From the IMG/VR virus record IMGVR_UViG_3300020122_000290, positions 1 to 41,229 of that record: DNA of 41,229 nucleotides; one strand, written 5' to 3'. The translations under genes were made by a program, and so were the position numbers. The stretch is from a virus. The stretch's first letter is position 1, and each line of letters begins with the position of its first letter. Under the pieces are notes generated by a model. The model searched no databases and was not told the origin of the DNA. It was given only the letters and a program-made list of their open reading frames with translations. This document shows, one piece after another, positions 7,169-15,507 of this stretch.

Positions 7169-7522
7169 TCAGTCCCCTAGTGGAAAGGTCAGCTGCCGAA
7201 GCGGCACCTGAGCATAGCGCTCGGTGATGTCCGCGTATGCGCGCGGCTTGCCGTTTGGGTAGCGATGCAGGCTCACGCTCCCCGGGTCGAGCGCGGTGAC
7301 CTCGTGCGGCTCACCGACCTTGAGCGCCATGTCCATCCCGGTGATGAGCACCCAGCGCGTGCCGCCGGCCACCGTCACCTGGATGCGCCCGGTGAGGCAG
7401 GCCACGTTGTGGTGCTCGTCGGCGTTGTGCGCATGCAGGCCGAGGGTGTCGCCGCGCTGCTCGAACACGTAGAGCATCGCGAAGCGCTCGTGCGTCTGTT
7501 CGAGCCAGTGCTGGTGGATCAC
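7169..7522 (-). CDS. Cupin-fold protein, 117 aa
   Basis: GTG start at 7522 coupled to the upstream stop (GTGA). Residues 28-52 read GLHAHNADEHHNVACLTG..., a cupin motif 1 with His30, His32 and Glu36 as likely metal ligands; GEPHEVTALDPGSVSLH at 70-86 supplies the second motif with His73. It is a single-domain cupin of about the minimal size. It follows the glycine-rich adhesin and tail-fibre genes, so it may modify, bind or decorate the fibre, or be a carbohydrate-related enzyme; no specific substrate can be read from the sequence. Confidence 0.7.
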   Translation of the reverse strand: MIHQHWLEQTHERFAMLYVFEQRGDTLGLHAHNADEHHNVACLTGRIQVTVAGGTRWVLITGMDMALKVGEPHEVTALDPGSVSLHRYPNGKPRAYADITERYAQVPLRQLTFPLGD

Positions 7523-8265
7523 ACGTAGCTGAAGACCGCGGCGCCGACGTTGCCGGCGTTGCCATTGCCCGTGGTGCCCGAGCCGTGACCGTTGCCACCG
7601 GCGCCCCAGAGGTTGCCCGGCTGCCCATCCCCGGTGACGATGCCGGCGATCGAGGCCCCGCCGGCCGTGCCCGCGCCGCCCCCGACGTTGCCGGTGGTGT
7701 TCGTGGCGCCCGCGTTCGCGTTGGTGACCGTGCCGCCTGCGGCCGCCGCACCGCCGCCGGTGATGCCGCCACCGCCGCCGACGCAGCTGATGTTCGACCA
7801 GCCGGTCATCGTGCCGGCGTTCACCGTGTTGGTGGCGCCCGTGCCCCCGTTCGCGCCCCCGGCGATGCCGGCCGTGCCGACCGCGCCGATCGTCACCGTC
7901 CAGGTGAGCCCGCCCTTGGTCGTAACGGTGAAGTTACCGCGCGCCTGGCCGCCGCCGCCGCCCCCGCCCCCGGCGGAGATCGCGCAGCCGGAGCCGAGCG
8001 TGCCGCCTCCGCCCCCGCCGTTGCCCCACACCTCGTAGGTGAGCGTGGTGGCCCCGAGTGCGCAGGTCTCCGTGCCCGAGACGCTGCGGATCGAGATGAG
8101 CGGCTTGAAGGCGGCGTTGTAGCCAAGCTGCGCCCCGGTGGCACCGCCGCTGCGGATGCGGCGGATCCGGCGCTGCTCACGGCGCACGGGCCCGCGCAAC
8201 CAGGCGGGGAGCTGGGCGCGGCGCGCAATGCGCCGGCCGTCCAGCTGCAGGCGGACCGCGATCAC
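7519..8265 (-). CDS. Glycine-rich tail tip/adhesin protein, 248 aa
   Basis: GTG 8265 overlaps the tail-fibre stop. After a basic N-terminus (residues 1-40, RRIARRAQLP), the rest is a beta-rich domain dominated by Gly/Ala/Asn/Thr runs, including GGGGGG-type tracts at about 82-105 and 163-175, and a hydrophobic end (VGAAVFSYV). Poly-glycine arrays of this kind occur in distal adhesins of phage tail fibres (the gp38 adhesin of phage S16 is the structural example), where loops between glycine helices read the receptor. Being the gene immediately after the tail fibre supports a receptor-binding or fibre-tip role. Confidence 0.7.
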   Translation of the reverse strand: MIAVRLQLDGRRIARRAQLPAWLRGPVRREQRRIRRIRSGGATGAQLGYNAAFKPLISIRSVSGTETCALGATTLTYEVWGNGGGGGGTLGSGCAISAGGGGGGGGQARGNFTVTTKGGLTWTVTIGAVGTAGIAGGANGGTGATNTVNAGTMTGWSNISCVGGGGGITGGGAAAAGGTVTNANAGATNTTGNVGGGAGTAGGASIAGIVTGDGQPGNLWGAGGNGHGSGTTGNGNAGNVGAAVFSYV

Positions 8266-9500
8266 GTGATGCCGACGCCCGTGATGAACCAGTCCGTGGC
8301 GGTGATCTTGAACAGCGTCGCCGCCGCCCCGGTCGTGGCGAGCACGCGCGCACCGGTGGTGTTGGTGGGCATCCAGTGCAGCGTGTCGGTCGTGATCGCG
8401 ACGTTCTGCACGCCCGTCACGCCCGGGAACACATTCAGCAGGATCACGGTGCCGATCGGGAAGGCGACCGAGGCGTTCGCCGGGATCGTCCAGGTGAAGG
8501 GCCCGGTGGCGCCCGTGCGGTTGATGCTCTTGCCGCGATCGGTGAGCGCCAGGGTGTAGTTGGCGTTCTGCGTGTTCGGCGGCGCATCCACGTAGCCGAT
8601 CTGGAAGGTATTCGCGGGACCGGCGGCGACCGCGCTCGGCTGCAGCACGTAGCTGGACCCATCGCCCTGGATGAGCACCTGGGCGACGCCGGCCTGGTTG
8701 TTGAAGCGCGCCGAGTAGTCGGTGGCGTTCGTGCCGGCGTTGACGGTCATGCCGAAGGACTGGCTGGCCGTGGCAATGCCGTTGATGACGATGCCGACGC
8801 CATTGGCGGCGGTTGCGATCGTGAGCGCGGTGACTGCGGACGTGGGCGCAACAATCGACCAGGCGCCCGTGGAGCCGATGGTGCCGCGCTGCACCGTGTT
8901 CGTGGCGAACGCCAGGGTATTGGCCGCCGAGAGGTAGATACCGTTCGCCGGCACCGTGGCGCCCGTGACCGCGAGCGTGGCGGCGACCACCGCACCGGTG
9001 ATCGTCATCGTGCCGCTGCCCTGGAAGTTGAAGGCGGGGTTGTCGGTGGCGTTGCCGAAGGCGTAGGTCGCGGTCAGCAGATCAACGGCGCGGTTACCCG
9101 ACTGCGCATTGATCTGCAGCTCTTTGCTCGTGAGGATCGCGAGGATCCCACTGCCGCCCACCGCAAGTGACAGGCCGCCCTGGTTCGCCGAGAGCGACAT
9201 GCCGGTGGCATCGGCATTGACGAAGGCCAGCGTGGGGTTGTTCGCGCCCGCGGTGCGCGAGAGCTGGAAGATCGTCCCATCGCTCGCCCGGGAGAAGTTA
9301 GCGACGATCGAGGCGGTCTGGGACCAGTTAAGCGTGCCCGTAGGGACGTTTAAGCCATCTTTCGTCAGACAATTGTTAAGTCCGGTCGCGAAGTCGTTGT
9401 CTTCTAGGTCAAACTTGGTTGCCGAGATCGGCAGGTTCGAGGCGGCATCGTTCGACCAGGACGGGTAGCCGCGCGTATAGACACCACCAGCCCATGGCAT
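8262..9500 (-). CDS. Tail fibre protein, 412 aa
   Basis: ATG 9500 with SD GAGGAG. N-terminal ~60 residues (SNLPISATKFDLEDNDFATG; NCLTKDGLNVP) match the virion-attachment region common in podophage tail fibres. The middle is a Ser/Thr/Ala/Gly/Asn-rich repetitive beta region typical of a trimeric shaft. The C-terminus (YTLALTDRGKSINRTGATG, TIPANASVAFPIGT) is a frequent fibre-end module. No pectate-lyase-like or peptidase signature is visible. Cys46 is the only cysteine. Followed directly by the glycine-rich protein and cupin, forming a host-recognition cluster. Confidence 0.85.
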   Translation of the reverse strand: MPWAGGVYTRGYPSWSNDAASNLPISATKFDLEDNDFATGLNNCLTKDGLNVPTGTLNWSQTASIVANFSRASDGTIFQLSRTAGANNPTLAFVNADATGMSLSANQGGLSLAVGGSGILAILTSKELQINAQSGNRAVDLLTATYAFGNATDNPAFNFQGSGTMTITGAVVAATLAVTGATVPANGIYLSAANTLAFATNTVQRGTIGSTGAWSIVAPTSAVTALTIATAANGVGIVINGIATASQSFGMTVNAGTNATDYSARFNNQAGVAQVLIQGDGSSYVLQPSAVAAGPANTFQIGYVDAPPNTQNANYTLALTDRGKSINRTGATGPFTWTIPANASVAFPIGTVILLNVFPGVTGVQNVAITTDTLHWMPTNTTGARVLATTGAAATLFKITATDWFITGVGIT

Positions 9501-9501
9501 T

Positions 9502-9511
9502 AGGAGCTCCT
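9502..9511. promoter_or_regulatory. Palindromic AGGAGCTCCT giving SD sites on both strands
   Basis: The 10-bp palindrome AGGAGCTCCT places an AGGAG Shine-Dalgarno sequence 4-6 bases ahead of the tail-fibre ATG (9500, minus strand) and, on the other strand, 6 bases ahead of GTG 9513. Both readings are visible in the sequence; only the tail-fibre use is certain. Confidence 0.5.
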
Positions 9512-9512
9512 C

Positions 9513-9641
9513 GTGATCTTCTTCGACGTGTTGATAGGCATCGCGCTCATCCGGGCCCTCTGGGCCCTGCTGGAATCAGGGTTCGTGCAAATCGTCGGCG
9601 GCGTGCTCTTACTGGGCTGGGTTGCCGGGCATCTGATCTAA
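9513..9641 (+). CDS. Candidate small plus-strand membrane protein, 42 aa
   Basis: Reads GTG ... TAA on the strand opposite to the late operon, in the only notable gap (about 108 bases) of the late region. The product has two hydrophobic helices (VLIGIALIRALWALL and VQIVGGVLLLGWVAGHLI) joined by ESG. It has an ideal SD (AGGAG, 6-base spacing) and a possible -10 box TATAGA at 9476-9481. Its last 33 bases run antisense to the end of the gene at 9609. It would be the only plus-strand gene inside the late region, so it may be an independently expressed membrane protein or a chance ORF. Confidence 0.4.
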   Translation: MIFFDVLIGIALIRALWALLESGFVQIVGGVLLLGWVAGHLI

Positions 9642-11348
9642 CTGCGAGTCATCAATCTGTCCCTGGCGGCGCTTCGCGCGGATGAGCGCCTGCGCCATCC
9701 CGACCTGGCCGGCGCGATCGACGCCCTCCTTCACGAGCGGCGGGGTCAGCTTCCCCACCCGATCCATGGCCGCCTGCGCGTAGCGCTGCAGCGGCGTCGT
9801 GCCGCGCATGAACGGGCGCCCGAACGTGTACATGCCGGCGGCCGCACCGAGTGCAGGGATCCCCAGGTGCGGCACCGCGGCCGCGCCTGCTCCGCCTGCG
9901 GCGAGCGCGCCGAGCGTGCCCAGGACCGCGCCGGTCTTCGGGTTGCGCTCCGTGAAGATCTCCTTCCCCGGTGCGGACCAGTCGCGCATCAGGCCGCCGC
10001 CGGCTGCGTACTCGCCCTTGTCGGTCGCCGTGCGCACCGCCTGGCTGAACTGGCTCGGGGTGAAGCCGCCCACCTGGTCGCCGCCGGCCTTCATCGCATC
10101 GCGCACGATCGCGAATTTCGGGTAGTTGCGCGTGGCGGCGCGCAGCGTGGCCGAGGCATCCGGCGGCAGCTGTGATTCGAGCGCCTGGGTGACGTTGTCA
10201 CGTGCGGCCTGCAGGAGCTGGCGGTACTTCATGCCCGACTGATCCGCACCCGCGGAGCGCATCTCTTCCGAGATCGCTGAGCGCAGGTCGAGCAGGTCGT
10301 CGGACTTCCAGCCCCCGGCCGCCTTCGCCTTCGTCGCAAACGCATCGAGCTGCCCGCTCAGGAAGTCGCGCGCGCTCTCGCGCACGTCGGCCGTGGCTCC
10401 GACACCGGCGCGCCGCGCGGCCGCATCGAACAGATCCTTGAGCGGCACGTTGGCGCCCGGGTTCCAGATGTGCGGCGTAACCGGGAAGCCCTTCGCCGCA
10501 TCAAAGTGCGGCCCGTAGCTTTGCTGCGCGGCGTGGAACATGTCCTTGACGGTCATGCCCTTCGTGTTGGGCATCTGGAAGCCCGGCGCACCGGCCTCCT
10601 CGATCGCGCCGCGCTGGAAGTCCGTCCAGGCCTGCTGCCGGCCGCGCTCGACCGTGTTGCCGATCACGGGGATCGAGCGCACGTTCTCCTCGATCTTGTT
10701 CCACACCGAGTCCGGGTTCATCTGCCCGGGCATCAATCGCACGCCGCGGTCGATGAGCTCGCCCGCTGCGGGGGTGCGCGGCAGCCCGCGCGCGAGCATC
10801 GAGGCGGTGCTCTTCATCCCCGGCCACATCATGCCGCCCACCGCGCCGAAGGTCGTGCCGGCGGTGCGGTGCCCGGGGTCGGAGCTCAGCAGGCCCTGCA
10901 GGCCGCCCTGGATCGCGCCCTTGCCCGCGGCGCCGAGCTCGGCGATCGCCGGCACGCCCTCCGTGGCAAGCGTGGCGGGGAGCACCGCGGCGCTCTCACC
11001 CGCGAAGCTGCCGAGGTTGCCGGCCGGGGTCTCGGTGAGTGGCTCCATCAGGTGCTGCCAGTCGGCGAGCTCCTGGTCGGACTCGTGCCCGAGGAGGTTG
11101 GAGGTGTGGTGGTAGATGTTGGCCACGCCTTCACCCAGGCCCGCGGCCGCCTGGGCGCCGCCGCTCATGTCGCGCGCCGGGTCGTACTCACGCCAGGGCG
11201 CGGTGTCGCCCTGCTGGTAGTGCGTGCCGGCCGCGGCATTCGCCTGGCGCTGCGCGGCGCGCATGTGGAGCGCCGCATCGAGCGCGTCATCGCTCAACAT
11301 GCTCGGGTCCGGGTTCGGATTGACCGGGCTGGGCTGGTCGTCACCCAT
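9609..11348 (-). CDS. Internal virion / DNA ejection protein, 579 aa
   Basis: Start ATG 11348, abutting the stop of the preceding gene. The N-terminal 150 residues are Ala/Gly-rich and helical (GLGEGVANIYHHTSNLLG). A conserved-looking stretch at about 200-245 (DRGVRLMPGQMNPDSVWNKI ... SIPVIGNTVERGR) matches the LTPGQ...E...S.P..G...R motif that I associate with internal or ejected proteins of podophages. A C-terminal Gly/Ala hydrophobic region (about 500-540, GTLGALAAGGAGAAA) may interact with membrane. With the next two genes it probably forms the ejectosome; precise protein not named. Confidence 0.7.
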   Translation of the reverse strand: MGDDQPSPVNPNPDPSMLSDDALDAALHMRAAQRQANAAAGTHYQQGDTAPWREYDPARDMSGGAQAAAGLGEGVANIYHHTSNLLGHESDQELADWQHLMEPLTETPAGNLGSFAGESAAVLPATLATEGVPAIAELGAAGKGAIQGGLQGLLSSDPGHRTAGTTFGAVGGMMWPGMKSTASMLARGLPRTPAAGELIDRGVRLMPGQMNPDSVWNKIEENVRSIPVIGNTVERGRQQAWTDFQRGAIEEAGAPGFQMPNTKGMTVKDMFHAAQQSYGPHFDAAKGFPVTPHIWNPGANVPLKDLFDAAARRAGVGATADVRESARDFLSGQLDAFATKAKAAGGWKSDDLLDLRSAISEEMRSAGADQSGMKYRQLLQAARDNVTQALESQLPPDASATLRAATRNYPKFAIVRDAMKAGGDQVGGFTPSQFSQAVRTATDKGEYAAGGGLMRDWSAPGKEIFTERNPKTGAVLGTLGALAAGGAGAAAVPHLGIPALGAAAGMYTFGRPFMRGTTPLQRYAQAAMDRVGKLTPPLVKEGVDRAGQVGMAQALIRAKRRQGQIDDSQLDQMPGNPAQ

Positions 11349-13157
11349 CTAGGGCCCTCCTCCGGGTGGCGCGCTCACGGCCGGCGGGGGCGGGGCGCGC
11401 ATACGGCGCGCCTTCTCCGCCTGGAGCTGCTCGAAGGTCGGCGGGTGCAGGAAGTGCAGGATCGACTGCAGCGCCGGGTTGTGCGTGGCGTAGAGGGACT
11501 CGAAGCGCGCCGGGTCCTTGTTGTTCGCGATCGCCCAGTCAAAGTCCGCCGCGCGCTGCTTCTGCATCGTGGCGAGCTGCATGTCGATCTCGGTGAGGCG
11601 CTTGATCGCAAGCGCGGTCATCTCCGGGCTCGGGTTCGCCTCCTCCTTCAACACCTGGAACTCGCTCGCCGCCGGGCGGCCGCCGAAGTTGGGCTTGAGC
11701 GTCACGATCGCGTTGCGCACGAGCGCCTTGCGCATCTCGATCGTCGGCGCCGCGGTCGCCCAGCCCGGGATGATCGAGGTCGGCACCCCGAGCTGCGCCG
11801 CCTCCGCGCGGATCGTGGTGAGGAAGTCCGCGAGCGGGCCGGTCTCGGCGCGCGGCAGGTTCTGCAGCACAATCTGGTTGAAGGCCATGCGCTGGTCGGC
11901 GAGATCGGCCTCCGCCCCGTACTTGTCCTGCAGCTCGTTCGCCTTCTGCGCCTGGTACTCGATGCGCTTCTCCGCGAACGTGTCGTGCCCGAGGCCGACG
12001 TTGAGATCCTGGCGCACCGGCAGCTTCGCCACCCAGGGCGACACATTCGCTGGCACCGGCTCGTTGGGTGCGTTCGGCGCGGCCGGCGGGGCGAACCACC
12101 GGCGGCTGCCAGACCCCCCAGGCCCCGTGCCGGCCGCACCCGTCGCACCTGTGGGCAGGTTCTCATTAGGAGCCCCAGGAGGTCCGGCAGGGGTTACCGG
12201 GGCGGGTGCGCCGGGGATGCCGCCCAGGCCGAACTGCGGGCGGCTGCCGCCGGGCGTGGGCAGGTCGTGGATCGACCCTTCCGCCTCGCCGGTGTGCTTG
12301 GCCGACTCGATCGCGCGCTCCGCGGCCTGCATGCCCGGGATGACGAAGGAGCCGGTCACCTGGCCCTGCGGCCCGTAGGTGGGCTCGACGCCGTTGATGA
12401 GGTTCGGGTTGCGCAGCCGGGTAATCGTGCCGTCCGGGTTGTGGATGATCGCCTCCCCACCCTGGCGCAGCTCGATCGTGCCGTCCTTGATGAGCTTCGC
12501 GACGACCAGGTGCTGCGCCTGGGCGACGTTGCCATTGGTGCCGGCGAGCGCGGTGCGCCACTCCGGCGTGCCCGCCACGAGCTCGGCGTACTTGGCCGGG
12601 TCGCGCATGTAGGTCGCCGCGGCGAGCGCGGGGTGCAGGTTCAGCGGGTTCAGCCCCTGGAACGGACCAGGCGGTGGGGTCACCCCACCCCCGGGCATGT
12701 TTGGCGCGGCACCAGGTACCGGGGCCGGAGGGGGTCCGGGACTCGGGGCTGGGGGCGGCGGCATCTGGTCCGGGGGCAGGGCGATGTTGGGTGGCGGCTC
12801 GGGTGAGGGAGCGGGAGGCGGGCTTGGAGCACCACCATCAGGGACTGCCGACGAAGGATCACCGCCTCCGCCCCCCGCGCCGTTCGAGAACGCATTGAGC
12901 ATGCCCAGCTGGTTCTTGGTCCCCAGCTGCGCCATCTCATCGAAGTTTTTCCCCGCTAGCTTCGCGGCAAACATCTGCGCGAGCGGCGTGACCGCGGTGA
13001 GGCGCGAGCGGATCGGCCCGTAGTTCACCGGCTGCGGCGGGCTGAGCGAGAGCTTGGTGAGCGCCTCCGCCATCATCTGCTTGCGCATCTGCGCGTAGTA
13101 GTCCGCCGGGTCGACGCCCGGGGGCAGCATCGGCAGTGCAGTGGGTGAGTCAGGCAC
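11349..13157 (-). CDS. Large Pro-rich internal virion protein, 602 aa
   Basis: Abuts the preceding and following genes. N-terminal helical part (DPADYYAQMRKQMMAEALTK) with LTAVTPLAQMFAAKLAG, then a very Pro/Gly-rich spacer at about 100-165 and another at about 310-355, a globular part between them, and a C-terminal helical domain with NFGGRPAASEFQVLKEEANP. The N- and C-terminal features resemble virion proteins found between tail hub and fibre genes in podoviruses. The Pro-rich linkers suggest an extended protein that passes a narrow channel. Function inferred from composition and place. Confidence 0.7.
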   Translation of the reverse strand: MPDSPTALPMLPPGVDPADYYAQMRKQMMAEALTKLSLSPPQPVNYGPIRSRLTAVTPLAQMFAAKLAGKNFDEMAQLGTKNQLGMLNAFSNGAGGGGGDPSSAVPDGGAPSPPPAPSPEPPPNIALPPDQMPPPPAPSPGPPPAPVPGAAPNMPGGGVTPPPGPFQGLNPLNLHPALAAATYMRDPAKYAELVAGTPEWRTALAGTNGNVAQAQHLVVAKLIKDGTIELRQGGEAIIHNPDGTITRLRNPNLINGVEPTYGPQGQVTGSFVIPGMQAAERAIESAKHTGEAEGSIHDLPTPGGSRPQFGLGGIPGAPAPVTPAGPPGAPNENLPTGATGAAGTGPGGSGSRRWFAPPAAPNAPNEPVPANVSPWVAKLPVRQDLNVGLGHDTFAEKRIEYQAQKANELQDKYGAEADLADQRMAFNQIVLQNLPRAETGPLADFLTTIRAEAAQLGVPTSIIPGWATAAPTIEMRKALVRNAIVTLKPNFGGRPAASEFQVLKEEANPSPEMTALAIKRLTEIDMQLATMQKQRAADFDWAIANNKDPARFESLYATHNPALQSILHFLHPPTFEQLQAEKARRMRAPPPPAVSAPPGGGP

Positions 13158-13166
13158 GGAGCGCTC

Positions 13167-13439
13167 CTACGGTGGGCCCATCTGACCAGGCGGCGGTGCG
13201 CCACCGAGCGCGACGCCACCCGCATCGATGCCGAGCGCCTGGGCGGGCGTGGGCACCGGCGGCGGCGCGCGTTTCTTCGCGGCAATCATCGCCTGCACGA
13301 GCTTCATGAGACCGGGGTTGCTCGCCATGCTGGCAAGCCCGCTCCCACCCATGGCCGCCGGCTGCGCGGTGCCGGGACCGACGCTCGTGGCCGGGATAAC
13401 ACCGCCCGCAGTGGGGGCGGGCAGGTAACTCACGGGCAT
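13167..13439 (-). CDS. Small Pro/Ala-rich protein, 90 aa
   Basis: ATG 13439 overlaps the end of the PP-loop gene by 10 bases. The sequence is low in complexity, rich in Pro, Ala and Gly, with one basic helix in the middle (LMKLVQAMIAAKKRAPPP). No domain recognised. Composition like the Pro-rich proteins on both sides suggests a minor virion component. Confidence 0.6.
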   Translation of the reverse strand: MPVSYLPAPTAGGVIPATSVGPGTAQPAAMGGSGLASMASNPGLMKLVQAMIAAKKRAPPPVPTPAQALGIDAGGVALGGAPPPGQMGPP

Positions 13440-14149
13440 GTCAGCTCCTTCAGACGCTCGTGCAAATGCGGCGCCTCCGCATCCGTCGCACGTTCGAGAT
13501 CGCGGAGCACGTCGCGCACGTGCTCGAACTTCGCCGGGTGGTGTTGACGCAGGTACGCAAGTTTGCCCTGGTTCTCATAGAGGTAGGCCGTGCAGTTCCA
13601 ACAGTCGAGGCCGGTGTTCATCGTCGCGTAGTGGTCCGGGAGCTCGATGCCGTTCGCGTCCAGGTACTCGCGCACCTGCGCGTCAGTCCACTCCCAGATC
13701 GGCAGCTCGTAGCGGATGCCCAGGAAGGTCGACCCGGGCTCGATCGGTGAGTGGAAGCCGTCGCTCTTCTTGCTGCCGCGGATGATGCACTCCGCGCCGA
13801 GCTCGACCATCGCCGCGTGCAGCGGATAGCTGATCGTCGTGAGGCAACAGTCCCACTTCGACTGGAAGCGGTGCTGCCCGGGCGCGAGCGGATGCAGCAG
13901 CGCGGCCTCCTTCGTGCGCGCGCTCGGCACCAGGTCCGCCGGGTAGCCGCGCTCGGCGATCGTCTGCCGGCCGCGCACCACCAGGAAGTGCGGCACGATC
14001 GCCTCGATGTCGCGCATGTACTCCACCGTCTCCGGGAGCGCCGCATCGGTGCAGAGCCACACGACGGTGAGCTTGTCCCAGTGCGCGCGCAGCAGGTGCA
14101 GCACGGCGATCGAGTCCTTGCCGCCGGAGAACTGCAGGAAGGTCTTCAA
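13430..14149 (-). CDS. PAPS-reductase-like PP-loop protein, 239 aa
   Basis: Residues 8-13 are SGGKDS, the pyrophosphate-binding PP-loop of the PAPS reductase / ATP pyrophosphatase superfamily, followed by VVWLCTDAALPETVEY as in the family. Cys101-Cys102 and a later C-W-N-C (183-186), with RGSKKSD at 124-130, could coordinate an Fe-S cluster as in reductases and DndC-type sulfur-transfer proteins. Phages often carry such genes within structural modules. True substrate (PAPS, DNA sulfuration, or another adenylation) cannot be decided. Start ATG 14149 overlaps the upstream stop by 4 bases. Confidence 0.85.
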   Translation of the reverse strand: MKTFLQFSGGKDSIAVLHLLRAHWDKLTVVWLCTDAALPETVEYMRDIEAIVPHFLVVRGRQTIAERGYPADLVPSARTKEAALLHPLAPGQHRFQSKWDCCLTTISYPLHAAMVELGAECIIRGSKKSDGFHSPIEPGSTFLGIRYELPIWEWTDAQVREYLDANGIELPDHYATMNTGLDCWNCTAYLYENQGKLAYLRQHHPAKFEHVRDVLRDLERATDAEAPHLHERLKELTCP

Positions 14150-15120
14150 ATGACCGCCGCGGCGATCGTGGCGGCCGTGCCGAGTGCGGCATCGGTCGTG
14201 CCGGCGTTGGCGTTGTACTGCGCCACCTGGCCGGTGTAGGCGTTCTGGAAGGCCGACATGATGTCCGGCGTCGCCGTGCTCGCCGAGGGCAGGCCGGCAG
14301 AGCCGGGGATCTGCACCGAGCTCCCACCGAAGAGTCCGTTGATGAGGTTCGCGATCGAGCTGCGCTGCTCGATCTGCGCCTGGGCGGCCTTGATCGCCGC
14401 ATCCTGGGACATGCCGCTCGCCTGGTTCTGCGCCACCAGGGTGTTCAGGTCCTGGCCGTAGATCTGGCTGTTCGAGTTGGCCGCCTCGTTGTAGCGCTGA
14501 TTCTCCAGGCTCGACCCGGTGGTCACCGCCTGGCCGCCGGCCTGGGCCTCCGCGCTCGCGCGCTGGGCGCTGAACTCGCGCATGGCGTTGTCGTAGGCCG
14601 GCGTGCCGGGTCCGTTGCCCGAGTTGACCAGCTGCGCCTTGAGCTGCTCCTCGCGGTTATCGAGCGAGGGCTCGATCGCCGCCATGTTGCCCGCGAGCGC
14701 CTTGCTGTAGGCGGTGTCGCCGAGCTGATCGAGCGAGGCGCCCGAGGGCAGGCCCGGCACGTTCGACGTGTTGAGCGTCGTGTTGATCTTCGCCGCGGGC
14801 CCGGTGCTGTAGAGCGGCTGGCCGGTGATCGCGTTCAGCTGGGCCGACTGGTTCTGCCCGATCGCCTGCTCGGTGAGCCCGCCCTTCTGCTGGCCGGTGA
14901 GCAGCTGCTGCTCGGGCGCCGTGAGGCTCGTCACCTGTGCGTACTGCGGGGCGCCCGTCACCGGGTCGTAGCCGGTGATCGTGTTCGTGGTCGAGCCGGT
15001 GGGCCCGTAGGTGTTCGTGGCGTTCAGTGCCTTGTTGAAGGCGGCCGCCTCCGTGCCGTACTGGTACTGCGCTCCGGCGCTCTGGTACGGATCGGGTGCG
15101 CTTGGCGCGCTCTTGCCCAT
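14146..15120 (-). CDS. Podophage tail/ejection-associated structural protein, 324 aa
   Basis: Begins MGKSAPSAPDPYQSAGAQ, the typical opening of a family of podophage virion proteins (M-G-K-S-x-P-x-x-P-D...), continues with NATNTYGPTGSTTNTITGYD and a long Ala/Gln/Asn-rich helical domain (EQLKAQLVNSG, GTPAYDNAMREFSAQRA), and ends in a hydrophobic tail (AALGTAATIAAAVI). Such proteins lie between tail hub and ejection proteins and may be part of the ejected set or the tail knob. No enzymatic motif. Abuts its upstream neighbour directly. Confidence 0.75.
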   Translation of the reverse strand: MGKSAPSAPDPYQSAGAQYQYGTEAAAFNKALNATNTYGPTGSTTNTITGYDPVTGAPQYAQVTSLTAPEQQLLTGQQKGGLTEQAIGQNQSAQLNAITGQPLYSTGPAAKINTTLNTSNVPGLPSGASLDQLGDTAYSKALAGNMAAIEPSLDNREEQLKAQLVNSGNGPGTPAYDNAMREFSAQRASAEAQAGGQAVTTGSSLENQRYNEAANSNSQIYGQDLNTLVAQNQASGMSQDAAIKAAQAQIEQRSSIANLINGLFGGSSVQIPGSAGLPSASTATPDIMSAFQNAYTGQVAQYNANAGTTDAALGTAATIAAAVI

Positions 15121-15507
15121 CTAGATTCTCCTCGGTGCCGCGGCGGCGATCGGCGGCCCGCTCGTCATCTGCCCGTTGACCATGTAGCGCGTGTTCGCCA
15201 GGCCCTGCGCGTACTGCTGCGGGCTGGGCCGGGGGGCGGCTGGTGCGGCCGCGGCGGCCGGCACACCAGGCGGGGCGACCGTCGGCACCGCGCCTGGCGG
15301 CAGTGGCGCCGGACCGGGATTCGGTGGCCGGTTGCCGCCAGGCGGCAGCGGGTGCGGGCCGCTCGGGTTGAACGAAGGCTGCACCGGTCCCCACCAGGGC
15401 GGCCGCGAGCCGGAGAAGTCGTTCGAGGGCCCCTGGGGAAAGACTGCGTTGTGGACCGCCGTGTCGAGCGGGTCGAACTTGCGCACCTTGTCCAGGAACC
15501 CGCCCAT
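15121..15507 (-). CDS. Pro-rich minor virion protein, 128 aa
   Basis: Starts MGGFLDKVRKFDPLDTAVHN, a short amphipathic N-terminus, then a long disordered Pro/Gly/Ala stretch (residues about 25-100) and a folded-looking tail (QQYAQGLANTRYMVNGQ). Abuts genes on both sides with no spacing. Not recognised; likely a structural protein. Confidence 0.65.
   Translation of the reverse strand: MGGFLDKVRKFDPLDTAVHNAVFPQGPSNDFSGSRPPWWGPVQPSFNPSGPHPLPPGGNRPPNPGPAPLPPGAVPTVAPPGVPAAAAAPAAPRPSPQQYAQGLANTRYMVNGQMTSGPPIAAAAPRRI

Noticed and set aside
9509-9575. 16-codon minus-strand peptide ending in TAATG at the tail-fibre start
   Set aside because: Very short and without a clear SD; the tail-fibre gene has its own GAGGAG site. 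Could be a leader but unsupported.
10470-12806. Plus-strand open frame of 778 codons opposite the internal virion genes
   Set aside because: Arg/Ala/Gly/His-rich composition typical of antisense shadow in GC-rich DNA; the minus-strand frames have coherent domains, SD sites and coupled starts.
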